A stretch of 64,000 nt of DNA from Undaria pinnatifida. Taxonomy: Eukaryota > Sar > Phaeophyceae > Laminariales > Alariaceae. A program made the position numbers and the translations under genes. The DNA lies in contig JABAKD010000008.1 of NCBI GenBank assembly GCA_012845835.1, positions 7,362,775 through 7,426,774 on the forward strand, written 5' to 3'. How positions within the stretch are numbered: the first letter of the stretch is position 1; each line of letters opens with the position of its first letter. Of this stretch, positions 1-11,005 are shown one piece after another. A model generated the notes under the pieces. The model saw only the letters and a program-made list of their open reading frames with translations. It was not told where the DNA came from and did no database searches.

Positions 1-280
1 GCTGTGAGCAACCACTCTAAACGCAAATGTAAGGACCATTGGGAAATATGTTTCAAGTCCAAAAGGCCCTTACATTTTCGTCCGCAGTCACTGTTCTTAG
101 GGTTGTCGGCGAATGCTCAGCACGCGACGGCCACTACTCCGCACGGCATGAGACCAAGCTTTCTGTCGGTTGTGCCGCCCACCCTCTATACCCATGCCGC
201 GAGGCCGGGCTGAAACGCTCTAGATGACGAGATCATCTATACCGACAGACAGAATAGCAGCATTTAATTACATCTTTAAG
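1..280 (+). repeat. Dispersed repeat, copy also at 36610-37260
   Basis: Shares GACCATTGG, CCGTCTGCAGTCACTG-like bases, GCGCGACGGCCACGACC-like bases, GAAACGCTCT and GACAGACAGAATAGCAGCAA with 36610-37260. The second copy is longer in the middle. No coding capacity is visible. Confidence 0.75.
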
Positions 281-1025
281 AGTACCACGCAGCTTGCAGA
301 GATGACTACGTATCGACCCTTAAATTGATCGAACTCACAGCTGACGTATTTGAAAAATTTCAAAAGACTTTTAAGGTTGTTAGTAGTAGTCACTGCAGAA
401 CAGGAAATCCCGATTAATAGTAAGAAACTGGAACTATCGTCCAGGATAGATTATTTATCTGATACTGTGCGCGATCTACACTAACTTTCAGGATTGAAAA
501 TATCGAAGGTATTGTTTTCCTGTAAAAGCCATGCCTGGCTTTCGTAGCGCTGCACCTGGTACGCGTTTTCATCGTGTGTGAGTGTCCTGTGTTGTATTCC
601 GAACTTACAGCTATGATACGCACCCTAAACCTGCTCGTACTCAAACCTGGCACGTGCGTCGCTCTAAACGCTCTCGCCGCTGTGGCTTCCGTAGCCCCAA
701 GCATGAGCATTAGCGCTGACCTTGGCGTTTTGACGACAAGGACTGCTTACAAGCCATGGGCTATGCGTTTTACCCCTTTAGGCGGAAGTAGGGAAGCATG
801 CCACATTTTAATGTACCTGGTACCAGGTACCAGTTAAGCTGCGTGATACGTCGGCGCGCGTTTGTTCCATATGTCTCGTTCCTTCGTGAAGGATATATAG
901 GTCAGCGACTCCGCTGGATGTTGCCAGGGTCAACCTGGCGATTTTCTAGTGGCGATTTCGCATACCTTTTTGTGATGTTCCTGCCGGACGAACTGTCTGC
1001 CGTCATTTTTCTTATTATCATTCAG

Positions 1026-1095
1026 GTGCCGTACACCTTCTACGTGAAGGACACGGAAGTGATCGAGTCGCTAGAGCAAACCGTGACGGAGCTAG
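1026..1095 (+). CDS. NLE1: Notchless exon a: end of NLE domain
   Basis: Polypyrimidine tract and CAG acceptor at 1023-1025, GTGAGC donor at 1096. Encodes VPYTFYVKDTEVIESLEQTV and a few more residues; the P-Y-x-F-Y-V-x-D pattern is typical of the NLE domain end. Starts in phase 0, ends with one base (G) that joins GG of the next exon to make Gly. Confidence 0.9.
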
Positions 1096-4000
1096 GTGAG
1101 CGCAGGGGGCATCAGTAGCCGCTCGCGCACGGAACATTCGCCTCAAGGATTTTTGCAGCAACGCGCTCGGGACTTCACGTTTTTGCTACTGCTAAAGACC
1201 CCGGGATACGACAAGGGGGAGGGTACCTCTGTTTTCACTTTGTACCCACGGGGTTTAGGCCGCTTGCGCGAGCGGCCCTGCTCCTTACCCAGAAACTCTG
1301 TTGGCGAAACGTAACAAACAGTTACGCGACGGTGTCTGTAACGGAACATGCGGGACCCGGCGCCACTCGCGCAAGATGCCCCGAACCGCGGACGTACAGA
1401 CCCTAAAAGTGCTCTTCCCACCGTAGCCACAGTAAACAATGATTATGATTCCACTCTAGTTCCAAGTAGCCGCAGTAAGCAATTATTATGATTCCACTCT
1501 AGTTCCAAGTAGCCACAGTAAACAATGGTTATGATTCCACTCTAGTTCCAAGTAGCCACAATGAACAATGATGATGATTCCACTCCAGTTCCAAGTAGCC
1601 ACAGTAAACGTGGGTACGGTGCTGTAAGGGTTTCCTGTTAACCCGTTGAGAACTAACTGCACCTCACGTTTGTGGGACGAAGTACTTGGAGTTAGTGCAA
1701 GAACATTTTTGCAGTGTAGTAGAAGGGTTAAAAAGAGCACCAAAAAAGCCCGCGTTTGACGCCGACGGCGAAGAGCGTACAAGCATGTTGATATCCTCTC
1801 ATGGTAGCGGGTGTACTGCGTGGAAGACCACATCACATCCAGCAATATTTACGCCCCCGAAACCCCGTTACCGCCAAAAGATGTCAGAGGAGACGGCAGG
1901 TTAGGCCTGTGACGGATGGCAGTCTAGACTCTTTGCCTCTCGGGGACGTGACAGGGAAGCACGTGTCGAAAGAAACGACGATTGAGTCATTCTACGGTAG
2001 CCCCCCCTTCGTTTCTTTGACGAAATCGCTGGTTTTGAAACCAGCTCCTGGCCGTATCTCCTGAAACACGGTGCCTCCTGCCACCCGGACGTCATCGTTC
2101 GATAGCTCGTTCGCAAACAAGAATATATATGAAGATTCAAGGTTCCCCTTCAGGAAGTGCGTAGGGGAGTGGCGCAAGGACACATTGTTATCACTACCGG
2201 AATGCGATGACCCTTCATTTGTTTGTACATACAAAAAACTTGCTCGGAAAAAGTAACGATTTCGCATTTGACCGCAGTACTTCTTGGGTGTACTCAATAG
2301 CAGTACTTTCTCTGCTTTTTTGGGGTACTCGATAGACGTGCCCATAATCGCGACATGTTGTTGTCGAGAAAGCGCTCTCAAAACACAACATTTATGTTTA
2401 GAACGTTTGTATGATACGTATCTATGATTCGGACGAGAGGGCCACGCTTCGAACTCCAGGTTAGTTAGGGATCGCCAGGAAGCGAGAAGGGGCATGTGTG
2501 GGGGGGGTATGACAGACCCACACCGATGGTGTGGGATGTGGCTTACTGTGGAATATAATGTAAAGAGCACATATTGAGAACGAGGGAGCAAGAGGACAGT
2601 ACATGACAGGCTATGACAAATGCAACTCGCCGCAGTATAGAGAGGATACGGCACACGCACATGGCCCTGCCTGCTGCTGCTGCTGCTGGGCGGCACGGCC
2701 GTACACACGGCGTCGTGCTTCCCGCATTTTGTTTGGGGTCTTGTCATCTGTGACGTAGGCAAGAAATCTCCGTAAAAACTGATGTGCGTGAAAAAACTGC
2801 CTCTGTGGACTAAAATGTAAGCATTGGTTTGTATCTAAATTACAATTCCAAAGGTCCCTATATTTCCGTGCAAAGTTACGCGACGAATGAGCACACCCAC
2901 GCAGCAGCAGCTCAGTAGAAAGATGTGGTATGGTGGGTTGACAGATGACAGGCTCCGACAAAAGCAACTCGCCGCAGGATAGCGAGGACCCGCCACGCGC
3001 ACGTACATGATGTATCCTACTGCTGCTGTGCGGCAGGGTTGTACATGTCGCGTTGTGCTTTCCGCACGTTGTCTGGTGCCTGGCATCTGTGAGGTGGGCG
3101 AAATTCTCCGGCACAAAATATTACCCCTGGTATGTACGTAAGAATAAGGCCTCTGTGGACGTAAATGTAAGGATGGGCTCGTGTATAAATTACTATTACA
3201 AAGGTACCTACATTTCCGCCCAAATTGGCGCGATCTATGGGTTTACTATGGACATGCGCACGCTACGGCAGCACGGCTAAAATATGTGGTATGCTGGGGT
3301 GACAAATGGTTGGCTCCGACACAAAAAATTCGCCGCAGCATAGCGAGGACACGCCATGCGCACATACGTGGTTTTGCCTGCTGCTGTCGCTGCTGCTGTG
3401 CGGCAGGCTTGTAGTTGTGCTCTCCGCATGTTGTCTGCTTGTCGTCTGCGATCTTCGCAAAAAAAACTGAAAGTTTACGCGGAAAAAACTGCCTCTCCTA
3501 ATCTAACGGACGTAAACGGGGATAGGGGATGCGGAAACCCGGGGATTTGCCTTAAATATGCCCAAGACCAAAAGAGTTAAAAGGGCTTGCCACGCGCGAC
3601 ACGCTGCACGAATCGCGCCAAAACCTGGGGCAAAGTGACCCGTACGCCCACACCCCCTCCGACGTTCCGATAAAGGTGCGAGCACGAAGAGATGTGTCAG
3701 AAAAAAGAGTCAAAAATGACAATTATAGGTATACAGTTTTTTTTCTAGCACCCTTTCTGGTGTCGAGCAAGGCTCAATGTACACCGTTGGTGGCTTTTGG
3801 GGGGGGGGGGCTATCGTAGAGTCGGATGATTGCGGCATCGGACACGCGAAGCAACCCGGGCGGCTTGGGCAGGGGGGCGCGTTCGAACTGCAACGCAAAG
3901 CCTTGTACGACACGCACAACGCGATTTAACTTATACTGCCACACGCTGTTTCTAGATGGCCGATAGTACCTTTTGTCCCCTTGCGTATTTGATCGCGCTA

Positions 4001-7000
4001 TGCCAGGGCTCCAAAGGGGTTAATGATCCAGTTCATCGCTCTATGCCAGGGTTCCAAAAAGGGTAAATGTTCCAGTTTCAGCGTGAGAGCGCCTAAGCGT
4101 GTGACTCCCGGCGTCCAAAATGCTACATAATCCCGCAAGATATACGGTCACAACCCGTCACGGCTGTCTCTTCATGACGCGTCTGTGCTGCCTGTTGTGA
4201 CGCATAACTGCTGCGTTTGGTGACCGGTCACATCCCGCAATATGTACGCCCACAGTCCGTCATGGCCGTCTTTCATGACGCGTCACCTCTACCTTTCATG
4301 AAGCGTCACTGCTGCCTTTCGCTACGCGTCGCTGCTGACTTTCATGACGCGTCACTGCTGACTTTCATGATGTCAGTACTACCTTTCATGACGCGCCACT
4401 GCTTTCCTTCATGACGCGTAACGTCCCGCAATCTATACGCCCACAACCTGTCACTGCTGTTGTTCATGACGCGTCACTGCTACCTTTCGTGACGGCTCGT
4501 CACTGCTTCCTTTCATGACGCAGGGGCTTCGACCGAGGCTGTGCTGCGTGTTTCGTACCAACCCCTGGCGGTGTTTCGAGTTCGACCGGTGACGCGCTGT
4601 ACTAGCACCATGCCCGGCCACACGGAGGCGGTGCTTCAAGTCAGCTACAGCCCGGACGGAAGCATGCTGGCGAGCGGCGGTGGAGACATGACGGTTAGGT
4701 GAGAACACGTTTTAGTGCATGTATCTGCCTCTCGCGTCTTTTCGCCCCCGGAGGGTTACCCCTGTGAAGACTCGAGGGGGAAATATGGCGCTAATTCCAT
4801 CTACTGCAGTTTGTCGCAAAAAAACAAAGGTGCAGCGCTTAAGACGTGAACCATGTACTTTCAGGCGCGGTATGTGGAATGGAATGATTCAGCACTATGA
4901 TACAGCAGTATATCCCCAGCGTCGCGTTCTTTTCTCGATCCGGTAAGGCACCTGCTATGAATTTGTACATTAGTAATACCAGGTATTGTAGTGCAGTGAT
5001 CAACAAAGGCGCAGCGTTCGAGTAGTCAAGTCGAATCCCAACGGAATGCAGGTCGGGTCCCGATGGAGGGAAAACGCTGGGAGGAGTCACGTTCCGCAAC
5101 CTCGGACTGACGTGAGTCTCACGCGCCTCCTTCTCACTCTTCCAGGTTTTGGGACGTTCAGACATCGCTCCCTCACTTCACGTGCAGGGGACATCGTCAC
5201 CACGTTCTTTGCGCTGCGTGGGCGCCAAACGGTGAGTCGTGCCGCTTCTTTTCTCGTTAGCGGCCCTCCGGGGGGGGGAGGGGGGGTTTCCATGAGGCTT
5301 AGAAAATTAATACGAGAGACGCTTTTTCTTGGCCTGTGCAGTGTAGTGGACTTGCATGGCGTCGACGGCGGGACGGTGTTGTTTTTTTCGGATTGGAAAA
5401 ATAGTGGAAATATATTGGAAAATTATTGGAAATTTATTGGGGTGGGTGGGTTAGTGAATTTTTTTGATGTAATGTTGTCACAAGGTTGTGTTGCATGTTG
5501 AGAGACCTCGATAGAGTGTGACATGCTTTTTTCTAGCCCGCGCCTGCCCTGCCCGCCGCAGCCCTGAGAAAGAGAAGGACGTTGCCGTTCATCTTGCGCT
5601 TCACAGCATTTTCTCTGCTTAAGGCAATCAAGAAAAAGGCATCGCCGTTGACGCGGGGGTACGATATAGGGATGCACGCTAAGTTTTTGTTTGTCAGGGT
5701 CCTCATTTTAGGAGGTTTTTACACCATGACAGCCAAACAACGTCTTTAACAAGAAAATGAAAAGTGCGAGGCAATGAACGATGAACGCTTGTTTGCACTA
5801 GGTGTACGGGAAAATGGCATCGCAAATGTCCAAGTGTATCGGGTATAGTCCCCTGGAAGAGGATCCCGTTCGGTAGTAAAATTGTTTGGCCAGAAAAATG
5901 CTAGCCCTATCGCAGCACGCATCCGTTCGTCATGTTCACCGTGCGGGTTTTCACCGCGTATTGTCTTCATTTTCACCGCTTTGTTTTTGCGAAGAAAGGC
6001 CCTTCGCGTCCGCGGATAAGAAGGAGGGCGATATATGCCTGTGGGATCCCACGAAATGGGAGCTACGAGAGTCAAACCAATGGGATAAAAAGGCGCGTTT
6101 TAAGGCATGCCTGAACTAAAGTTTGTTGAGGCCACGGAGGATGTTATCCACCCGCCGGCCATTCATTGTGTTTATTTTCCACCCCTCTGTTTTGTGTTTG
6201 CGAAGGGAAACGGTTCGCGTCCGCGGATAAGAAGGGTGAAATACGGCTGTGGGATCCCACGAAAGGAGAGCAACAAGGCCAACCCCTTTCTGCGCACAAG
6301 CAATGGGTCACTTCGCTCGCGTGGGAGCCGTTGCATCGAAACTCCGCTGGTGAGCGGCTCGCCAGCTCGTCTAAGGACGCCCTCATTAAGGCGAGAAGCT
6401 CTACCCACCCCCACCGTTGTATTTGGCAAAGGTACACGTTTGCGCGGCAAGCAGTATGCCTGGTAGGAAGTAGGCCTTATTTCGCTTAAAGCGGGCGTCC
6501 CTTCGCCATGTAGTTGCATGCGGTGGTCATAATTGACCAAAAATATGTACCCGGTATATTTCATGCGAGTTTCTAATTTACACCCTGCCTAAAAAAAAGA
6601 CCTTATTCGAGATCGCTGAAGCCAGAATATAGGACCGCCGCCGTCCACCAACAACAACAACGCACAGAAGATGATAATCAATAGTTGATGCCAGCTACAA
6701 CTAATCCTGCTACGCGAGTTGCTACTAAACAGCGACAGCTAAGCTATTCGCTCGTTCACCCTCGATTTTGTAGCAGTTCTCCGTCACGGACTCGTTGCAG
6801 TAGATGATTATGATGATTGTTGATGATGGTGATGGTGATGGTGATGATGACGATGAGGAGGAGGAGAATGATTATGATGATGATGATGGTGATGGTCGTG
6901 ATGATGATGTTGATGATGGTGATGATTGACGGTGATGATTGACGGTGATGATTGAGGGTGATGATTGATCATGGTGATTGATCATGGTATGATTGATGGT

Positions 7001-10000
7001 GATTGTTAATCATCACGATTAATGATTGATCATGATGATTGATGGTCATGATTGGTCATGATGACTGATCGTGGTGATTGATGAAGATGATGATTGTGAT
7101 GTTCTCATATCAGCTCATTCCCTTGAAATCTAGCCCGTGGTCACCAAACTTGATCGGAGCATTACATTTTGCCGTCTATGCACACCGCTACCGTGTCGTC
7201 AGGTGTGGAATACCCGAACAGGCCGATGTGAGGTCACGCTCTCCGGCCACGCCGACTCCGTCGAGAAGATAATCTGGGGAGGAGAAGGGTTGCTTTACTC
7301 CGCGTCTCGGGATCGAACGATTAAGGTGGGTCCTCAACACTCGTCGAAACTTGAGTTCATGCTACAAAATGCTGTCCCACATCTTGTCGCGATCGATTCG
7401 TTAACATTTTTCGAGAAAATCGTGAAAAATCGGTGACACAAGGTTTGCCACGATCGATTCGCTAACATGTTTCGGGAAAATCGTGAAAGATCGATGTTCG
7501 ATACACATACACTTTCATATATGCAATCCTGCAGTGGACGGGGTAAGACGTCCAGGGCGTTTTTTTCCAAACTTGGCCTATCGCGCTTGCTGATGACGAG
7601 TAATAATGCGTGATATTAACCGTTTTTTTTGTTCGAAACGACGGGGTTGGGAGGATTTTACGCTGCCATTAACCCGTTCCGGACCCATATAATGTATGCT
7701 GGTAGCGACGAAAAACGACGAGCGCGGTCTCACCAAACGTCCAGTGAGAGCGTGCAAGCATTACGAGTATCACCGTGCTGGGCGCGTACATATCGTACAC
7801 GGTATTGACACCCGGCTGGTTTTGTTGGCCGATGCTGTATTCAAGGCGATTTTTCTTTCGAGTTGAACTTCTCCCTGAAGCGCCATAAAGGGGCCATAAC
7901 GCGGTTGTTGAAATGGCAAGAATGTAAGAACCGCGGGTAATTCTGTCTCACTCACGTGTCATCGTTCTTCCTCTTTTGACCAACACCGTGAAATGTGATG
8001 GCATGTGATGGCATGTGATGACATGTGATGGCATGTGATGACATGTGCCGTACGGTAGAGATATAGATCACTTTTTGGGCCGCATTATTTCTGACTAAGG
8101 GGCTCCTTGACATACCAAAACCTCCGAAAAAGGTGATCCCACACTTATTCCAAGTATTTTCCCCCCCAAAACCGTGCGTGTTGTTATCAAAGGGGTTAAA
8201 AACGAGGGAACTACAGGTACCGAATAATCGTCGGAAAATAACGTTGTGTTTTACGATCATATAATATGTATCACACACAGCTTGCAAAGATGAATTTCGA
8301 CAAAATCTTCGATTTCACATCTGGAGTGTATTTTTATTTTAGTAATATGCGCAGGCCATGGGATTGATCTGAACGTTCATCTGGTTCTATTTTCATTGAA
8401 TTTAAAAAAAACATGGATGAGGTATAGAGCTCCTCAAGCAACGAGCCCCAGAAAACTATGCCCTACTTCTATTGCAGCATGACCCCCATACTGATACCAA
8501 TTCAATACCAATGCCAACCTATAACGATGGGTCAGGTGTGGAATGTAGAAGGAGAAGGTCGAAAGATGGGCATCCTGGTGCGAACGCTCGTCGGCCACGG
8601 CCATCGTATTAACACCTTGGCTCTCAGCTGCGAGGCGGCGTTAAGGACGGGTCCCTACGGCAAGGAAGACTTCGCCTTCAAGGCGTCGTCCACGTTTACA
8701 CCGGAGGAGGGGCAAGCAGTGGCGCTTGAACGGTATAACTTGGCCAGGTGAGATGAGAACGATGCACACGTCGGATATAGATCAGATCCCTATTATTGAT
8801 TAGCAATGTCTCTCTGTGCAGACAGATCCCTGGTCTATGCATGATCTCTATGGCCAATAGTCGTGTTGCCGGGTGAGAACCGGATGATCTGAATGATCTA
8901 GCACGTGTTTCCTGGGTTGGATCTGTACTGTACAGGTCCTGCACATCATATCATAACGACACATAGATGGATCTAAATAATCTAAATCGTGATTTGTTCG
9001 AGGTGTGTAACGATGGACGATCCCGCCGCCGCGATTTTCCCCGAGCCGCCCACCCGTCCCTCTCGATGTTGTTACCGCGTTTAGAGCTACATTCAAGAAT
9101 GCAGCTCTTTCGGAGGAAAAGCTATTTGAAGAAAAAAATAAGGGATGCGGCGGCTTTGAGGGGAGAGCTACTTGGAATTTGCAAGGGATCACGTTTGCAG
9201 CTTTTGAAGGGCCATATCGATTCTGCTGCTTTCGAGGGAACAACGAAGACAGAGAGAAGTTATCCCCCCCCCCCCCGCGAAGAAGTATGTTTGCAGTTTG
9301 CGCTGAAAAGTTTCTTTACATGTTTTTTTAGTGTGCTTCGTGTACATCGCACGGGAGGAGAGCCTCAAATGGTTGGTGTCGGGGTCGGATGCCTCCACGC
9401 TTTGCCTCCGGAACTCGAGCGGGCAACGAACAGAGACGCCTTTCTTTTGTTTCTACCTCTCCCGTAAATGGTATCAACGGCCTGTCTTTCGAGAGGGCAA
9501 CGAACGGCAACACTTTTTTTTTTTTCCACCCCCTAGTAAGCAGTATCACACCTCAAGCTGTTTGTGAATGTTTTTGCCGCTCATTGCAGGGGAGGAGAGC
9601 CTGAACGATTGGTGTCGGGCTCGGATGACTTCACGCTCTGCCTCTGGAATCCGGTCGAGGACAAGAAGATGCTGGCACGCCTCACGGGCCATCAGCAGCC
9701 CGTCAACCACCTGGCGTTTAGCCCAGACGGGCGACGTTTCGCCAGCGCGTCTTTCGATAAGAAGGTCAAAGTTTGGGACGGCCGCACAGGAACCTTTCTG
9801 GCGACGTTGAATGGGCATGTTGGTGCGGTGTATCAGGTGGCGTGGTCTGCTGATAGCCGGCTGCTGGTCAGCGCTTCCAAGGACAGCACTGTAAAGCTGT
9901 GGGAAATGACGGCGCTCAAAAGGTGCGCATGGTGACGATAGCTATAACCTGGAATCCTTTTTTTGGTCTTTCTCGAGTATTGGGTGGGATCTCCCTGTTT

Positions 10001-10430
10001 CAAACCACCGCACAGATTGTTGTCAGCCCTGCAGTTTTGTTTTTTCTGCCTCCACGAGTTTCGGTTTGAGTTTTGTTGGTGAGCGATGCGTGCACATGAC
10101 ATTAACTCGGTTTAGCGCGTCGCTCACGTCAACGAAGCCCGCCCGCCTGCACGCTCGCCCAGGTCGGCAACTTGAAGCCAAGCGATCGTGTTCAAGCCTT
10201 GTCGTTTTCTTGAGCCTGCAGCCGCGGGTTCGAGTCCCCGCCCCTTCCACGGTATATACCCAACTCATACCGTCCTACCCTACTTACGACCACCTAACGA
10301 CGTGCTTGACAGGGCGAAGGCTACCCTCCCGGGTCACGCGGACGAAGTTTACGCCTTAGACTGGTCCCCGGATGGCTCTGCCGTCGCTTCGGGCAGCAAG
10401 GACCGGACCATCAAAATATGGGCGCACTAA
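1026..10430 (+). CDS. NLE1: Notchless / NLE1 (Rsa4) ribosome-assembly WD40 protein, 5' partial, 8 exons
   Basis: Exons: 1026-1095, 4524-4698, 5146-5231, 6206-6390, 7203-7325, 8536-8747, 9590-9922, 10313-10430. They join in phase to 1302 nt, 433 residues plus TAA. The start of the visible part (VPYTFYVKDTEVIESLE) is the end of the NLE ubiquitin-like domain, followed by RVTRCTS and an eight-bladed WD40 propeller (PGHTEAV, GHRHHV, WEPLH, GRCEVTLSGH, ERLVSGSDDFTLCLWNP, PGHADEVYALDWSPDG). In yeast and animals this nucleolar factor binds pre-60S particles and is the substrate of the AAA+ ATPase Midasin/Rea1 through the NLE domain. The family is about 480-515 residues, so roughly 50 N-terminal residues are missing upstream. 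Intron 4 begins with GC. Two introns carry degenerate partial copies of the following exon. Identification rests on residue-by-residue agreement with the family across all eight exons; the missing 5' exon is the only real uncertainty. Confidence 0.95.
1425..1612 (+). repeat. 43-base tandem repeat, 4 copies
   Basis: GATTCCACTCTAGTTCCAAG begins at 1447, 1490, 1533 and 1576 (period exactly 43). It lies in the first visible Notchless intron. The unit contains TTCCAAGTAG, also found in the family at 43960-45250. Confidence 0.95.
1985..2165 (-). mobile_element. MITE-like repeat, inverted relative to 11811-12070
   Basis: The reverse complement matches 11930-12065, including the frame DDVRVA...GTVFQE and AGFKT-x-DFV-x-E. 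One end is a C-run flanked by TCATTCTACGGTAG. Inside a Notchless intron. Confidence 0.65.
2510..3460 (+). repeat. Tandem repeat of about 355 bases, about 3 copies
   Basis: The landmark block GACAGGCT(C/A)(C/T)GAC...CGCCGCAG(G/T)ATAGCGAGGA recurs near 2600, 2950 and 3310, followed each time by a (CTG)n run, GTTGTAC, TTCCGCA and CATCTGTGA. In the 3.4 kb Notchless intron. Confidence 0.85.
4170..4522 (+). repeat. GACGCGTCACTGCT minisatellite up to a splice acceptor
   Basis: Units of roughly 20-25 bases built on TTTCATGACGCGTCACTGCT. The last unit reads CCTTTCATGACGCAG and supplies the pyrimidine tract and AG for Notchless exon 4524-4698. Confidence 0.9.
4524..4698 (+). CDS. NLE1: Notchless exon b: linker and first WD blade
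   Basis: CAG acceptor at 4521-4523, AG|GTGAG donor at 4698/4699. Encodes EAVLRVSYQPLAVFRVRPVT then the CTS-x-MPGHTEAVLQVSYSPDG blade. The preceding intron is a GACGCGTCACTGCT minisatellite that runs up to the acceptor, so the splice site seems to sit in a repeat unit. Confidence 0.95.
5146..5231 (+). CDS. NLE1: Notchless exon c: second WD blade
   Basis: CAG acceptor at 5143-5145 and GTGAGT donor at 5232. Encodes RFWDVQTSLPHFTCRGHRHH followed by VLCAAWAPN, matching the RFWDL...HFTCKGHRHWVLSISWSPDG segment of the family. Confidence 0.95.
5950..6075 (+). pseudogene. Degenerate partial copy of Notchless exon d
   Basis: Bases 5950-6075 repeat the intron tail and first half of exon 6206-6390. It encodes PFASADKKEGDICLWDPTK compared with RFASADKKGEIRLWDPTK in the real exon, with an AG acceptor still present (GCGAAG). 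It then diverges and lacks the WEPLH half; the frame ends at a TAA at 6117-6119. It lies in the intron before the real exon and is probably not used. Confidence 0.85.
6206..6390 (+). CDS. NLE1: Notchless exon d: third and part of fourth WD blade
   Basis: Encodes KRFASADKKGEIRLWDPTKG, then KQWVTSLAWEPLHRNSAGER and LASSSKDALIK. The diagnostic WEPLH is present. The acceptor is GCGAAG|GG. The exon must end after ATTAAG at 6390 to join in phase 0 to VWNTRTGRCE, which makes the donor GCGAGA (a GC-AG intron). Confidence 0.93.
6389..6396 (+). other. GC-AG intron donor in Notchless
   Basis: The exon ends ATTAAG and the intron begins GCGAGA. Only this junction keeps phase 0 and conserves SKDALIK-VWNTRTG. 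The nearest GT donor, in CAAAG|GTACAC about 40 bases downstream, gives the wrong phase. GC-AG introns are a known minority class spliced by the U2 spliceosome. Confidence 0.75.
6795..7095 (+). repeat. GATGGT/GATGATT simple repeat
   Basis: About 300 bases of GAT, GGTGAT and GATTGATCATG units in Notchless intron 4 (the GC-AG intron), ending about 110 bases before the acceptor. Confidence 0.95.
7203..7325 (+). CDS. NLE1: Notchless exon e: WD blade
   Basis: CAG acceptor at 7200-7202 and AAG|GTGGGT donor. Encodes VWNTRTGRCEVTLSGHADSV then WGGEGLLYSASRDRTIK, matching the family WGGDGLLYSASQDRTIKVW. Phase 0 at both ends. Confidence 0.95.
7985..8050 (+). repeat. 10-base tandem repeat TGTGATGGCA
   Basis: Five to six copies of the 10-mer ATGTGATGGC / ATGTGATGAC in tandem in a Notchless intron. 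Confidence 0.95.
8130..8460 (+). repeat. Composite dispersed repeat, related to 44090-44460
   Basis: Order of blocks: CCACACTTATTCCAAGTA, CCCCAAAACCGT, AAGGGGTTAA, AATCGTCGGAAAA, then AGGCCATGGGATT...GAGCTCCTCAAG. The same order is seen at 44150-44420. The 8271-8340 block (ACACACAGCTTGCAAAGATG...) belongs to another family. Confidence 0.75.
8536..8747 (+). CDS. NLE1: Notchless exon f: WD blade plus family-specific insert
   Basis: CAG acceptor at 8533-8535 and AG|GTGAGA donor at 8747/8748. Encodes VWNVEGEGRK, then TLVGHGHRINTLALS, ALRTGPYGK and an acidic insert ending in ALERYNLAR. The same variable insert ending in RYN precedes the GPERLVSGSDD blade in known Notchless proteins. Confidence 0.93.
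8755..9010 (+). repeat. GATC-rich dispersed repeat
   Basis: Contains GATCTGAATGATCTAGCACG, TTTCCTGGGTTGGATCTGTA and CATCATATCATAACGACACA. Related copies are at 29520-29900, 53140-53400 and 56190-56650. Confidence 0.85.
9347..9430 (+). pseudogene. Degenerate partial copy of Notchless exon g
   Basis: Encodes EESLKWLVSGSDASTLCLRN in the frame matching EPERLVSGSDDFTLCLWN of exon 9590-9922. The acceptor AG has become ACG, so this copy can no longer be spliced at the ancestral site. It sits about 240 bases upstream of the real exon. Confidence 0.85.
9590..9922 (+). CDS. NLE1: Notchless exon g: WD blades, longest exon
   Basis: TTGCAG acceptor at 9584-9589 and AG|GTGCGC donor at 9922/9923. Encodes EPERLVSGSDDFTLCLWNPV, GHQQPVNHLAFSPDGRRFAS, KVKVWDGRTG and AVYQVAWSADSRLLVSASKD. 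A damaged copy of its first 80 bases lies at 9347-9430. Confidence 0.96.
10313..10430 (+). CDS. NLE1: Notchless last exon: final WD blade and stop
   Basis: CAG acceptor at 10310-10312. Encodes LPGHADEVYALDWSPDGSAV then ASGSKDRTIKIWAH and stop TAA, immediately followed by a second in-frame TAA (tandem stop). The family also ends with a short IW-x-x tail. Confidence 0.96.
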
Positions 10431-10778
10431 TAAGCGCCGTGCCGTGTAGCGTGTTTGTTAATCGGACCATGAAAAAAAATTGGGCGCACTGATGAGGAGC
10501 GGCAGGGAGTGGCAGCGTGTTTTGGTAGATCGTCTCTTGCGAGATGCCAGCTAAGAACAGCACCATCCGCATATGGGTCACGATATGGGCAGCATTTTCT
10601 TGCCTAAATATTTTTGATCGCCGGAGCCCCTCAATCGGGGAACTGCCCAATACCGTTGCAATGCCACTATTTCATAGGGTTTTACAATAATATCCGTTTT
10701 GTGCCTAGGCCATGGGATCGTTGATTGGATTGCACTTTCGTTTTCTCTCAAATGGCAAGGACCATACCATCAACACAA
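10431..10778. other. Downstream of Notchless, no gene seen
   Basis: The 3' flank carries two imperfect re-copies of the last coding bases: CGGACCAT(C/G)AAAA...GGGCGCACT(A/G)AT at 10406-10430 and 10454-10480, and a weaker one at 11090-11125. Otherwise nothing recognised. Confidence 0.6.
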
Positions 10779-11005
10779 CAGGGCTTTTCGCGGGTCAGAT
10801 CCCTTCTCGCGGGGCGGATCGGGTCAGGGTTCGGGTCAGGGTGACCCGGCCTGGTGCATGATATTTGAAAACCTCCTGACCCGGCCCGACTTGACCGGTC
10901 CCGTGAGATTTCCACCATCTCCTGACCGAACCCAACTTGACCCACGGGTTTTAGAAATACTTACTGACCCGACCCGCGGGCCGCGTCGTGACCCGTGAAA
11001 TGGCT
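10779..11005 (+). mobile_element. GGGTC-array element, copy 1
   Basis: Starts CAGGGCTTTTCGCGGGTCAG and ends TGACCCGTGAAATGGCT, an inverted pair. The interior is degenerate GGGTC / GACCC units. Confidence 0.8.

Noticed and set aside
2611-3114. Minus-strand open frames rich in HSSS and QQQQ over 2.6-3.2 kb
   Set aside because: Open reading is a by-product of the 355-base tandem repeat and its CTG run.
10215-10255. tRNA B box-like GGGTTCGAGTCCCCGCC in the last Notchless intron
   Set aside because: No matching A box or acceptor stem at tRNA distance; at most a tRNA-derived remnant.
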